Assembly: GCA_030248135.1 (NCBI GenBank)
Contig: JASANC010001018.1
Span: 62,001 to 126,000 of the forward strand
Direction: 5' to 3'
DNA: 64,000 nucleotides
From: Theristus sp. LFF4_11
Taxonomy: Eukaryota > Nematoda > Chromadorea > Monhysterida > Xyalidae
In this document: positions 36,012-47,654 of the stretch, one piece after another
How positions within the stretch are numbered: the first letter of the stretch is position 1
Layout: each line of letters starts with the position of its first letter
The notes under the pieces: model-generated
Database searches by the model: none
Told to the model about the DNA's origin: nothing
What the model saw: only the letters and a program-made list of their open reading frames with translations
Position numbers and translations under genes: made by a program

Positions 36012-37126
36012 CAGGGTGTCCCAAAAAAACATAACAAAAGTAAATGGCTCGTGCGGGCGACTGGTTGCACGTGAAGCCGTGAAATTTGAAACAGTTTTAG
36101 AAATAAGGAACAAATTTTATCCCGAAATTCTACTTTTTCAATAATATTTCAGCAGAAATGCGTAAAAACTCAAAAATCACCTAACTTCAGCATTTTGACT
36201 CAGGATAATCATCGTTGTCGTCATCAAGATTCACATATGGCAGTGGCGCAAGTTCATCATCAGCTTCGTCTTCATTGATGTCATCAGATGTATCCTCTCG
36301 ACCCTTTAGTATCACTTTTTTCAGCTGCTCAATGTCGTTTTCATTGTTCTCAATGATTACCGACATTCGGTGTTCGAAATTGATGAGCACTTTCTGGTGC
36401 AGCGCCCGATCATCGTTGCTTTTTGCACACCACTGCGAATTTTGGTTTTCAAATTGTCGAAAATGTTGGGCGCCGAACGGTACACAATTTCCTTCAGGTG
36501 CCCCAACCCATAAGTCAAGAGGAAAATTGAAACAAGTGCGCGAGTGGCTGTCGGCGTCGTTCGGTGACCGCTGGATCGGCCGCATGGGCAGAATTGAATG
36601 GCCCGAGAGGAGTCCGGATATGAAGCCTTTGACTTCTACGTTTGGGGGCATCTGACGGATAATGTGGGACATTTTCGGCGCCCACCACTGCATCGGTGCG
36701 CAAAAAAATCATCGATGATCGGGCGCTGCACCAGAAAGTGATCAAACTTCAAACATTGCATGTCGTGCGTTCATTCAGAACAATGGAAAACATTGAGCAG
36801 CCTAGAAAAATAAAACTGAACGACTGTGAGCATGAGCATGATGACATCAGTGAAGTTGAAGCTGACGATGAGCTTGTGCCACTGCCAGATGAGATTCTCG
36901 ATGACGACAATGATGTTTATCTTCAGTAAAAAAACTGAATTTAGGTGATTTTTGAGTTTTTTACGTTTTTCTGCTGAAATATTATTGAAAAAATAAAATT
37001 TCGGGATAAAATTTGGACACACAAAATGTGTTCCTTATTTCTAAGTGTTTCAAATTTCACGGCTTCACGTGCAACCAGTCGGCCGCACGAGCCGTTTACT
37101 TTTATTGTTTTTTTTGGGACACCCTG
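36012..37126. mobile_element. Tc1/mariner-type foldback element with inverted transposase remnants
   Basis: TA-flanked, 1,115 bp. The termini CAGGGTGTCCCAAAAAAAC and the inverted form lead into arms of about 180 bp that are near-identical inverted repeats. Internally, the plus strand near 36530-36655 reads EWPERSPDMKPL, the motif around the second catalytic Asp of Tc1-like transposases, then continues in a shifted frame as VWGHLTDNV. The acidic C-terminal part (DDRALHQKV ... EADDEL) occurs twice, head to head (36187-36420 minus and 36710-36929 plus). The element is therefore rearranged and not functional. Confidence 0.8.
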
Positions 37127-38889
37127 TATATTGAAAACGGAATTCTTTGGAAAAAATTTGTTTGGCGATTTTTCTTCTTGAATCCGATCTCAGAAAAACC
37201 AACGGCCAATCAGTTAACACTAGAAATTATTAAGGTTTTCGTATTATAAGACAAATGACGTGTTGCCAGATGCAAGCAAGTTCGAACAGTTTTCTTTCTC
37301 GTCAAATCAAATCTACGTACCAACGAAATTCAACAGTCGATTCATATTTTTTTTTGTCGAATTTCTTGCACCGGCGGTCGAGTGCAGCCTCAAACGTGAG
37401 CCAATTCGAAACTGTGCGAGAAAAGAATTAAAACCAAAAACAATTACATTGTTATGCGAACTGTCTTTTTTATCAAAAGGTTTTCTCTGTCATTTGTAGC
37501 AACGCCCAAAAAGTCCTCTGATGTAATCAAATGCAATTTATCAGTGCAATTGTTTTGATAACGAACGAATTGTTTTTCAAATGCGCTTCTTGTGCGAGAA
37601 AGAACGTTTGTTTTGGTTTCACTGCTGTTCTCCGATTGGTCGCGAAACTTTTTATCATTCAACAGTTGCGAAAAATGTTGCAAAAAAAAACTCGTCAGGG
37701 CACCCCCGCCCCTCCACACACCAGTCCTTGGACAACACCGCTGTTACAAACAAGCCAGAAAATTAGTTTTTTTATTTCAATTGACACCCGATTTTGGTCG
37801 TTCTTTACGCAATTAAAAAATATACAGCAAACGGCAAATGTACAGTTTACAAAATCAAAAAAACCCTGCAAAACCGATCCATTTGCAGAACTTTAAACAA
37901 AATGCAAAAGAAAACTAAGCAGTGTCCCAAGGGGTAAGCACCTCAGTAACAATAAGTAACCAAGTACAACTGATCAAGATTTCTAAGGCATACGGCGTAG
38001 AACCAGATGAAGAAGAATTGGGCTACTATTGTGGATTTCTTGAAACGTGTCCCGACTAAAATGACGTCATTTGCTTTAGAAACGCCCGTTTGTCAAAGTG
38101 CAGGCACTAAAATGTCAGTTTGGTGTGACTGATTCGACATTCACCATTTGTTTACGGGAAGAAATCGGCTAAACGGAAAGTCTGGTTTGCTGTGAACGAC
38201 AAGCGCATGTTTGGCGACACATGACGTCATTTCAGTGGGACACGTTTAAAAAAATAAGCCATATTGTACCACCAGCATCCTCGCGAACCTTCGCGTTCGT
38301 GAGTTCGAAAAATATGCAGCTTCACGTGCAGCCCAGCTGACCCCAATTTGGCGTCACGCTTTTCCGCAGCAATGCACAACAACAACAAGATGAAACAACA
38401 AAACCGAAAAAGAATTTTTCAATAAGAAGCCGGAAACAGTTTCAAAAAAAAAACAGAAATAGAAATAGACACAGAACCTGAAGAACAAACGTTATGGAAG
38501 AAACACAGGAAAATAAGGCCACCAAAAAGATAATAACAATTTGATAAAGTACGTTTATTTGAACTTGTCAGACAGAAAACACACAACCACAGACATCAGA
38601 GAAAGAAATACTGAGCACAGCCACCACGCACGCACCTCAGCTTATCTGATTTGCGAGCGTCAGCGCAAACAAGATCTGGAAGCAGAACTTTTTCACATGC
38701 CTTTGCGTGCTGATGATATCACTTTTGTCTGACAGGTTCTGGTAAACAAACTATAACATGAATGGGCACTTTCAGAAGACATTTGAGCATGGCTTGCACA
38801 TAATTTCGGATTTGTTATGTGAAAAAAAATCAAATAAAGGCCATCAAATCTTTCGAAATAGTTTCTTTCAAAAAACAGCCACACAACAT
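37127..38889. other. Intergenic; one MITE, no gene recognised
   Basis: Apart from the MITE at 38027-38264 I see no exon with support. The stretch lies between the granulin-like gene and the merlin stop codon, and should include merlin's 3' UTR just left of 38890. Confidence 0.4.
38027..38264. repeat. MITE of the TATTGTGGATTTATTC family, copy 2
   Basis: Starts TATTGTGGATTTCTTGAAAC and ends GTTTAAAAAAATAAGCCATA. Both ends carry TGACGTCATTT, inverted relative to each other (AAAATGACGTCATTTGC and ACATGACGTCATTTCAG). Confidence 0.8.
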
Positions 38890-41800
38890 TTAGAGACCGT
38901 CAAATAGTTGAATTCGCGTTCTTGCACTGCCAGCGCCGCTCTGAAATAAAAAACGTTTTCCAAAAAGATTTTAATTTCATTGTTCCGAAAACCCCACTCT
39001 CACGTGCAGTCTGCTACATGTTAACCCAATCAATATTCATGCATCCTGACTGTCGTTATAAATTGGAACTCTAAGAAAAACAAGAATTCATTCTATGAAA
39101 CCATTGGACATCAAGTAAATTGGTCAATAATCACACATATTTTCAGAATCTGTGTCTTAAAACAAAGAAAACTTTAACAGAAAAACACGGTGCTATTCAA
39201 ACACTATTCCTAAAACAACAAAACGCCATCCAACACGTTACTTTTCGTGGTCTCATTTTGTGATGCGACGTTTTAGATTAATGAACTTCTGGAAAATACA
39301 ACAACTGTCTTCAACAGCGGAAAGCTAAGCGTCACTACTTATGCCGCTTTACAGTGATATAAGAAAACTTGAACGTCACCCCATCCACAAGGCACAAACA
39401 GTAACTGAACTAAACCCAGAAAAAACCAAAGCAACAACCCCACTGCCTCAACCGCAACGAACCTTTCGCAGCGTCGAGTACTTTGTTTCTCCCAGCAACA
39501 GGTTGTCCTCATAGATGCGGTCCTCGCCCGTCTGTCGCTCCTCCACCTTGAGACCCTCGATCTCGCAGCGCAGCTCGCAGAGTTGCTCCTGGAGGTTGCG
39601 GCTCTTCTTCATGTACTCGACTCTGGAAACGATGGATGCGGGAATCAGTGGGAATTTTGCAGTTTAGGAGTGTTTCAGTTGAGTGAAGAAAAGTACTTGG
39701 ACGGTTAAACTTGTTTTTTTTCGTTAGGATTTTTTCGTCACATCACTAATTGAGTTGCGTCTGATGAGCCGATTGGTTATCCAGAGGCAATCAGCGTACC
39801 CCCGACCGAAGTCCGGACTTTGGCGAAGTTGAACAAGAAATTCTTACACTTCAATCCTAGATTCACGAAATCGAGTCACAAAGTGACCATAATTTCTGTC
39901 TTGCATTGCTAAAGCTTGAAAATGAGAAAACGCTGACGGAGATCAACATCTAACACAGTGAGAGTTCTCGCTAGCTGCATCAACAACAAGACGGAGGCCA
40001 AGTCAATCAGCATGACAATGTGACCTTAGACACTGAGTGCAGACTGTTTCCGCGCCTCAAACCTAAAAAACATAAAAACCACAAAAAACCGGACCGCTCT
40101 TTTTCAATCTCGGCCGTCAACGACTGTATGTCATTGGCGTTCGCTTGCGCCTGCTGCACACTGCTACTGGAAGTTGAAGGCGCCGCAGATGTGACAGGCG
40201 GATGTGATGCTGATGTAGACGTGGGCGGAGTCGATTGGTTGCTAGGTTGAACGATCATTGGATCAGGCGGTGGTTGCGCTTGGTACATCAGCATCATGCT
40301 GCTCGCTGATTGCATGTGATGTCCGGCGGTGGTCGTGGCTGATGGCGCAGATGAGGACATCAGGCCTGTGGTTGATGGCGGAAGACGGAGGTAGATTGGA
40401 ATTGATGTTAGGGGGAAGCTCTGTTCGCTTTTGGTTCAATATATCTCGGGTTTCTTAACATCTGTTATCGAGTTCTCAAGAAACCACAGAAGCATGCAAG
40501 CGAGCTTGCCGAAAAACGGAGCAGTTTAAAACAAAACAAAAACACACAAGAACATCTCCCAAAATAGAAAAAATTGAACATCTTCGTTTGTATTTCTTAC
40601 CCATAAACTATAAACACACTTTACCTGGATTTCCATAAACAGCGGCCGCATAGGCGCTCGACGGAAACTGCACAGCGCTGAAATTCGCCGGTCCGGTCAC
40701 GTGTTGTGCGAACATCGCTGGCTGCACAACAGCCGGGTACTCGGCGTCGTATAGCGATTGCTGTGAATTCAGAAAAAAGGCGATTCGACGTGGGAACTGC
40801 GGGCTTTTTTGTTAGTGTTGAAGTGCCGAATCGTTGACTGTCATCGATAAAAAGCACATTTTAATCGGTCGTGCACCGCACTAACCGAGTTTGTTCGCTG
40901 TGCAACATCATAAAAGACTAAAACACCGTTCGAAACCGGAAGAGGAACCAGAAACGTTGTCAAATTCAAACCTCGCGCGCCATTCATGGAGCTTGAAGAG
41001 TCCACTCATGAAGCCAATAAACACACAGCGCAGCTTCACTCCACTTAAGCTGACTTCACGTTTAAGGAGCATAAATGAAGCAGTATTTAGTAACCGCGCA
41101 GTTACGTTATAACACAGCTACGCGTCACTAAATACAGCTTCATGAATGCGGCTTTAAGAGCACGCGCACATTCATGAACGCGCGCCTGTGGGCTGCATAA
41201 ATAAGAGAAAGCGTTTTTTTGATGTCGCGCGGCGCTTTACTACTACACGGCGCTTCATACCATAGATTTTACTACCTAGGTTCGCTGATGTTTTGCCCAG
41301 ACTATAAGATCTCTCTGTGGTAAAACACCTTCGGCAGTTCTGCCTGGTGTCCGTCGCACTGACGAGCCAGGGGGCACCGCGATATGCGTCTACCTGGCGA
41401 AACCGCAAACAGCGAACTTGTATTATGATGATGGATGCTGACGCAGCACTCAGCGCGCGCGTTTATGAATGGGCGGTAAAGAAGAAGAAAAAACCAAACC
41501 GAAAAAGTAACCACAATAAAAAGCAAAATCAGAATCCAGTGTTCGCCCACCCCATAAGATGCGGCTGATCTCGTCTCGTCCACGTCCGCCCCATTCACCT
41601 CATACATTTGCTTCGCGCCGGGTTGCTGTTGGGCTTGGTGTCTTGCGCGCGCTAAATCGTTTTTGAGGCGATCCGCTTCTTGCGAGCTGGAATTTGTCGA
41701 AAAACGGTTTTTTTAAAACTGTTGTTCCAGTTTCAAAAACCCAAGCATCCATGATGCCATGTTTTATTGAGTGTCATACCACTTTTTTTCTATCTATAGG

Positions 41801-44800
41801 AAGTACTATTCTGGCTGGAACCACTTAATAATAATTTAGCATAAAATAGCGTAGCAATTCCAAAGGAAATGAAAGTTGACCAACTTGCAGAATGCAGATG
41901 TAAAATATTGTAGAAAATATTTTTGTAATTTGTAAATGATGCAGTTATGAATAAAAAAACTTTCCAGCGAAAACCACCAGGCGCTTGAACTAACCGTTTG
42001 TCGGACTCTTCCAGCATTCGTTTCGCAATCAGTTCTGCCTCGCGTGCTTTTCGCTCGAGCACAATTTTTGCTTCTTCGGTCTGAAAAAAAACGAAATACA
42101 AAAAGAATTCCACGTTTTTCAGAAGTAGGGAATGAAAATTCTGTGTGACCAATTCCAAGCAGCAGACCTTAATAGCAGAGATCTTGATCCGTTGAATCTC
42201 GGCCTCTGCCTCCGAGGCTCGCTTCGACAATACGAGCGCTTCTTCTTCAGAAATCCGAGCCTTCTCGGCCAAGAGATCGTTCATCTCCGTCGTCCGTCGA
42301 ATCGCCTCCTCGGCAAACGTCAACTGCGCCGCCAGACGTTCGACTTCTTGTTTCAGTCGGTCCCGCTCTCTCTCGCACTCGGCGCGTTCCGTGCGCTCAC
42401 GTTCCAGTAGGACGGAGCTTTGCTGAGAAAGAACGAAAATGGGGAAGCACACGGAATGATTGAGGACGGACGTTTGGTGATCAATAGAATTGTGTTCTTG
42501 TCTTGACAAGAGAGAAAATGGGGAATGCATGGAATGATTGAGGACGGACGTTTGGTGATCAATAGAATTTCTCAATCTTTAATTGAACATATGCGCGAAT
42601 GCCGTTGCAATGACCATCATGTGGCGTGCAGTTGCCCGGATGGAGCTTCGCTGAGAACGGAAAAACGGAAAGCTCGGATCACTTTGCCAATTTTGAACTC
42701 TCGCGTCATAATCTGAACCGAAACTGGTCGTTTGTTCGATCTTCGTTATGTAAAGTGGTTCAATGGGCCGAAACATGGTGGCCGCCGAAAGCACTACATA
42801 ATGTATAACCGGAAAACCGGAAATGTATAACACATCATCCATTTCTCCAACCTGTCTTCGTTGGCGTTCATTTTTCGCCTGCAGTTTCATCTGTTGAATC
42901 TCTAGTGGATCCTGTTGACGACGTCGCAGGAACAGTTCGTGCGAGCCGATGCACAGGTCCAGGATCTGCAAATGGACAAAAATTGACACCAGAAAACAAA
43001 AACGGATTTTTCGATGTGGCGAATAAAACAACGAGCGCCAGAGAAGCGAAAATCACATGGCTCGTGGCGGAAGGAACAAACAAATGTCCACTAGGGTTGG
43101 CATGGTAAAAATACCAGTTTTTTCCCAGGGCAAAAATTGGTGCCTTGAAAAAAAAACGGGAAAAAGACCGTTTCCGTATTTTTCCGGTCTTTTTCGTATT
43201 TTTCGTCTGAAAACTGTTTTCACGAATTCTGGTCCAAGTTTACAGTCGGCTACGAAAAATATGTGGGTTTTTACAACTTTTTGGCTTTCGATTACGGTAT
43301 TTTGTCAGTCCACCACAGCCACCAAACACCGTATACGCCCATTCATGCACTGGCGCGCGCTGAAGCCACCCGAAAAAAAGAAAGCAATAGAAATGAAAAG
43401 GCAACCAAAAACACCCGACGAACCACTTGATTGACAGCCATATTTGATGACCAGAACGACGTGTGAGAGCCGTCGAGACATTTTATTGTGAACTGCAACG
43501 TTTGAAAAAAGCAAATGAAACAAGGCAAACAAACGAACACACACCAGAGCAACCAGTCAATCGACAAATCAATCAGCAAAATACACAACTCTTCCGAAAA
43601 CGTTTCATAAATCAAACTTATCGAATCGAACCTTGCGAAATACCTTTCGCAAACTCAACTCAACCGACCTTCTTGTCCTTGAACGATATCTTGCTGATTT
43701 CGCTCCACTTGAAGCACGTCTTTGGCGTCAGTTTGTTCGATTGCTCGTAAATGTTCACCGACAATGGTGAGACGCCCAAATAGAGCTCCGTGTTCTTCTT
43801 GTTCTGAGCGATTCAAGAACGTGCATTCATGAAGTAGTATTTAGTGACGCGCAGCCATGTGTTTTTATTTTTTTGTTTTATTTGTACGCGCGCCGGTTCC
43901 GGAAACCCGAAGGTACCAAACTCCGGCGGAGACGGGCAATACTGCCCCGAGCCCAATTTTACCCTCGGCTCAGGAGGGAATAGACCATTAGATGTTCATG
44001 GTCACTCTAATTTTCCACGAGTATGTCTTGTCCACAGCGAGGTTCGAACCCCGTACCTACAGAACTGTAGGCCGAAGTTCTACCGCTACGCCACGGACGC
44101 GACAAACACAGTTTGTTAACACAGTTGCTTCATGAATGCACCTTAAAGATTGAGGTAATCACTCCACTCCACAAGACAAACTTGGTTTAATAAAAAAACA
44201 TCAAAGCGGGAAAACTAGACTTACACTGATCGCAAAATAGTGCACCCCATACATATCGAGGTCCTGCGTGATCTTCAGATATTCCAATTCGGCGTCTTCA
44301 CTGAAAAAAACAACCACAAATCTGAAATCCTCATTGGCTGTTGCAACTTTCGGAATTACGCTTTGGCAAAATTTCGGGCGCGGGATTTCCTTGGAAAACT
44401 TCCCATCCAACGAGTCGGAGTTATCAAATGAAATGCAGCGTCTCATGCATGAGATACGCCTCCTCACATTCAAGCCACCAACATCAAACTCAAACGTTCA
44501 CGCGAATTTTAATTTCAAACAGGACATTTGGTTTTCACAACTCCCATTTTGAAAGGTGATCCATTGCGTGGTCCATCCATTCCGAACCACCAGAAATCAG
44601 CTGTGAAACGGCGGCTTTGCTTATAATTCCACTAACCGACTCAAGCCACGATTATTGATCCACCAGACTTTTATGCGGTCCTCCCACATCTCATTCGTCA
44701 TCTGATATTGACTGAGCACCCGTTGCGGCAACAGTTGATCCAACTGCAGCATTCCCGGCTTGTACGTTTCAGCGTCGAAATCGCCCAGCTGAACAAAAAA

Positions 44801-46279
44801 CAACAACCGAATATGAATGCAATGTCAAGGTTGGCCTGGCATGTTTTTCTTTTCATGGTTGGTTTGTGTTATGAAAGTGGAAATCGTTTCGGATTCCGAT
44901 TACCCGAGATCCGTTGATGAGCTAAATAGGTGAATCACATGACGATTCACTCACAAGCAGATCAACGGAAAATAGGCAAAAAATTCTCGCAGTGATCAGT
45001 GATCCACCTCCACCATGTCACGTGAGACTGGAGCAGCCAATCAGTGCCAGTCTTGTTCAGTATCCTGCACAAATGTCAAATCATCCGATTTTTCACCACT
45101 TGCCCGCCGAGGGTGCCCGTCTTACGTCAACTGTAATCTCACCTTTTCCATGCTCCCATCCCATGGCAAACACCCCGCGCGTTGAAAAACTACCCAATAA
45201 ATCAACAATAAAAACTCCACACGCTCAAACTTGTCAAAAAACGTAAAACCTACCCAAAATCAATAATAAAAATTTCAAAAAAACACCCGAAAAACGCCAA
45301 CCTCCGCCTGCGTCGCATAGGAGCCGAGCAGCACGGACGCCTCGGGCGGGCAGTAGACGTCCATGTTGATGATGGACTGCTTCACTTGGAGATAGAAGAG
45401 GTGCCGCGTGATGTCCTGCACCAGTTCCTCGTCGACCACCTCCGGGAAGAACTTCGCGAGAAACACGAACTGGATCGAGCCGTCTTGCTGTTTCACCTTC
45501 TGCTTCAGCACCTGTGTTTTGTTGTGAGTACTGAGTTTTTTTGTGTTGCGTTTCGGACGGTTTTCTTCTCTGTCGGCTGCATTTGTTTTTGGGTGAATTT
45601 TCTCAAAACAACTGTCACGGACGGACTAACTTTGGGAATCACAGTATGACGTTCACCAGAGATTTTCTTTGAACTCGCCACGATAATAATAATGGACGAG
45701 TGAATGAGTTGTCGTGCCAAACTAGAGTTGGTGAAAAAACACCGGTTGGATTGCCCATGCCAAAGCCAACCCAATACCAAACGAAACTGACTTTCGCATT
45801 CATCTGCAGCCACAGATAGTATCCTTTGGTGCTGTTGAACTGCAGACCGAAGTACCACAGCTCCCGAAGTCCGAGAGTACGGCAGACGAGATCGAACAAA
45901 TCTCGACCGAGCGCGTTTTCCTGAGGTGGATCAATTAAAAAAAACTGCATTTTGAAAGAAAGAGTTTTCCCTTTTTCCGGAAGATTGTTTCATTCTTTTG
46001 CATTTTTCAGCTGAATAGATGTTCCTCCTTTTGGGCTAGGCGACGGTTATTTCCATGTAACCTTCGTTTTGGCCTTGCTGCCTGGTCCAAAAGGATGTAT
46101 TATGCAGTTTGCTGAATGCGCGCAGACGAAATGCCGTAATAAAAATCAAACAAACCAACAAAAATACAAAATAAGGTCACAAACAAGAAAACCACCTCCA
46201 GCTTGAACTCCAGGTCCGCATCCATCGTTTGTACGCGCACGCTGAACTGCTTTTGTTTGCGTTGCGTGTCCAAATCCAT
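38890..46279 (-). CDS. NF2: Merlin (neurofibromin-2), FERM-domain protein, complete, 15 exons
   Basis: Merlin links membrane proteins to the cortical cytoskeleton and acts in Hippo growth control. Exons, right to left: 46279-46196, 45920-45792, 45511-45302, 44788-44637, 44300-44225, 43803-43669, 43492-43427, 42965-42852, 42422-42168, 42080-41995, 41686-41599, 40760-40625, 40365-40095, 39622-39463, 38940-38890. They total 2,013 bp, 670 aa, with all phases consistent. FERM spans about 1-310 ([55 protein letters not shown]). A charged helix follows to about 465 ([17 protein letters not shown]). An expanded Ser/Pro/Gln/Ala hinge runs to 590, then [20 protein letters not shown] and a terminal [12 protein letters not shown]. 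EIEKExVEYM marks merlin rather than ezrin/radixin/moesin. Human merlin is 595 aa; the extra length is mostly hinge. Confidence 0.95.
41062..41157. repeat. TTAA-flanked hairpin MITE, copy 3, in merlin intron 11
   Basis: TTAA at 41062-41065 and 41154-41157. The arms GAGCATAAATGAAGCAGTATTT and AAATACAGCTTCATGAATGC fold around ACGTTATAACACAGCTACG. Confidence 0.75.
41280..41418. repeat. GTTCGCTG repeat, copy 1, in merlin intron 11
   Basis: 139 bp with GTTCGCTGATGTTTTGCCCAG at one end and GCGAAACCGCAAACAGCGAAC at the other. The outermost 8 bp are inverted copies. About 90% similar by eye to 49756-49893. An inverted fragment lies at about 49432-49512. Confidence 0.7.
42426..42570. repeat. Tandem duplication in merlin intron 8
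   Basis: A unit containing GAATGATTGAGGACGGACG and TTTGGTGATCAATAGAATT occurs twice, about 75 bp apart. Confidence 0.85.
43092..43315. mobile_element. Truncated hAT-like element in merlin intron 7
   Basis: Begins TAGGGTTGGCATGGTAAAAA, then GGCAAAAATTGGTGCCTTG and GGGAAAAAGACCGTTTCCG, as in the element at 1091. It ends TACGGTATTTTG without the terminal CCAACCCTA, and most of the interior is deleted. Confidence 0.7.
43824..44146. repeat. TTAA-type hairpin MITE, copy 4, split by a SINE
   Basis: The left arm GCATTCATGAAGTAGTATTT is at 43825-43850 and the right arm TTGCTTCATGAATGC at 44125-44139, ending CTTAA. The hairpin centre is interrupted by about 240 bp of SINE. The whole lies in merlin intron 5. 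Confidence 0.7.
43868..44101 (-). mobile_element. tRNA-derived SINE, copy 1
   Basis: On the minus strand, 44098-44030 has a tRNA-like head: box A TGGCGTAGCGGTAGA and box B GGTTCGAACCT, with GTCC/GGAC ends that could pair. The body follows with GGGTAAAATTGGGCTCGGGG and CAGTATTGCCCGTCTCCGCC, then GGAGTTTGGTACCTTCGG, and an AT-rich end on the plus-strand left. The same head and body recur at 53855-54075, so this is a dispersed element and not a tRNA gene. Confidence 0.8.
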
Positions 46280-47063
46280 CGTGCTGGGTTTCCTTTTACT
46301 TTTTTGTTCAGTTCTTTTTCAATTATCAATCATTAGCTCCAAATGTCAATCGACGGTGTGGCAAAAACACAAAAATGAGACAGCGCCGTTCATCACCTTG
46401 ATCTTCCTCCTAGGGTTGTTTAATTTTTTAAATTTTTCGATTTTTTAATTGACAATTCACACAACAACAATTCAATTGATGTGCATCGAATGAGTCCCAC
46501 ATGGCGGCACTTTACAGATTTTTTTCGTTAACTTCATTGCCTCTTTTCAATCAAAACTGATATCATTCCCCAAAAACGCCACTAATTGTCCCCGAGCTCA
46601 AAAAGACAGCTAAGAGCCAACCGGCTTGAAATTCCATTCCAAAAATGATGACGACGCCACTAAATTCCATCAAAAACAAAAGTCAATTGGTTTAACAGTC
46701 CAAAAGTCGATTTTGGAGGTTGGACGCGCTGACTGTTTTTCAAGATGATCTCAAACAAAATTTTGTTGAACTGTCCAAAAATTGTATCAAAAATAAGGTT
46801 TCCGGACTTCCACCCAGAGCTAGGGGAAACTTTTTACGAATTTAAAAAATGCATTTTTGTTTTTTTTTTAATTTTGTTGTGTAACTTTTGTTTTCAAGAA
46901 TCATTTTCTGTGTTCGCGATCGCGACATGTCCGATTCTGCTTGCTGCTTGCTTGCTTGCTTTTTCATCATAATGTTGAGCCGTCACAGTTTTTTTTTGCT
47001 GTTTTTAACCTGGCGTTTAGGATAGCCAAACGTACAGAAGCCACAATAATCAGAAAAAATATC
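46280..47063. other. Merlin upstream region; nothing else recognised
   Basis: Lies upstream of the merlin ATG and should include its promoter and 5' UTR. No TATA-type or other core element stands out. A TTGCTTGCTTGC short repeat is at about 46945-46960. Confidence 0.35.
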
Positions 47064-47654
47064 GGCGCTCTTTACTTTTACGTGGCCCAACGCAAAATGA
47101 ATGGCCCATCGCAAAATGAATGGCCCATCGCAAAATGAATGGCCCATCGCAAAATGAGTGGCCCATCGCAAAATGAGTACAATGTAGGTTCCTAATCCTA
47201 AACCTAATCCTAATCCTAAGCGAAGCCTTTTGGTTAAGGTGAAAATGTTGCTTGCAATGAGTCATTGTATGTTCCTAATCCTAAACCTAAGCCAAGCGTT
47301 TTTGATAAGGTGAAATTGATCATTTTCACCTTATCAAAAAGGCTTGGCTTAGGATTAGGTTTAGGAACCTACGACTCATTGCAAGCAACATTTTTCACCT
47401 CATCCAAAAGGCTTGGCTTTGGATAAGGAACCTACAACGACTCATTGCAAGCAACCTCAGATCAAAAATCACTTTTAAGAATGTATACAAATCGTTGGGC
47501 CATTCATTTTGTGTTGGGCCACTTATTTTGCGATGGGCCATTCATTTTGCGATGGGCCGTTCATTTTGCGATGGGCCATTCATTTTGCGATGGGCCGTTC
47601 ATTTTGCGATGGGCCATTCATTTTGTCTTGGGCCACGCATTAGTAAAGATCGCC
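47064..47654. mobile_element. Foldback element with minisatellite arms and 8-bp target duplication
   Basis: 591 bp, flanked on both sides by AAAATATC (47056-47063 and 47655-47662). The termini are inverted: GGCGCTCTTTAC and GGCGATCTTTAC. Each arm is a tandem array of a roughly 20-bp unit, ATGGCCCATCGCAAAATGA, in opposite orientations. Inside these lies a second inverted repeat of CCTAATCCTAAACC-type units and CCTTTTGGTTAAGGTG/CACCTTATCAAAAAGG. The superfamily is not assignable; 8-bp duplications occur in hAT, P and Merlin elements. No coding sequence. Confidence 0.85.

Noticed and set aside
44030..44098. Possible functional tRNA gene on the minus strand
   Set aside because: Boxes A and B are present, but the head is followed by a conserved body also found at 53855, and the copy there has decayed box B. 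It is the head of a SINE.
47186..47370. Interstitial telomere (CCTAA-rich units)
   Set aside because: The units are irregular (CCTAATCC, CCTAAACC) and arranged as an inverted repeat inside the foldback element; not a clean TTAGGC or TTAGGG array.
47083..47640. CRISPR-like array of regularly spaced repeats
   Set aside because: The units are head-to-tail minisatellite copies without unique spacers, in opposed arms of a foldback element in an animal genome.
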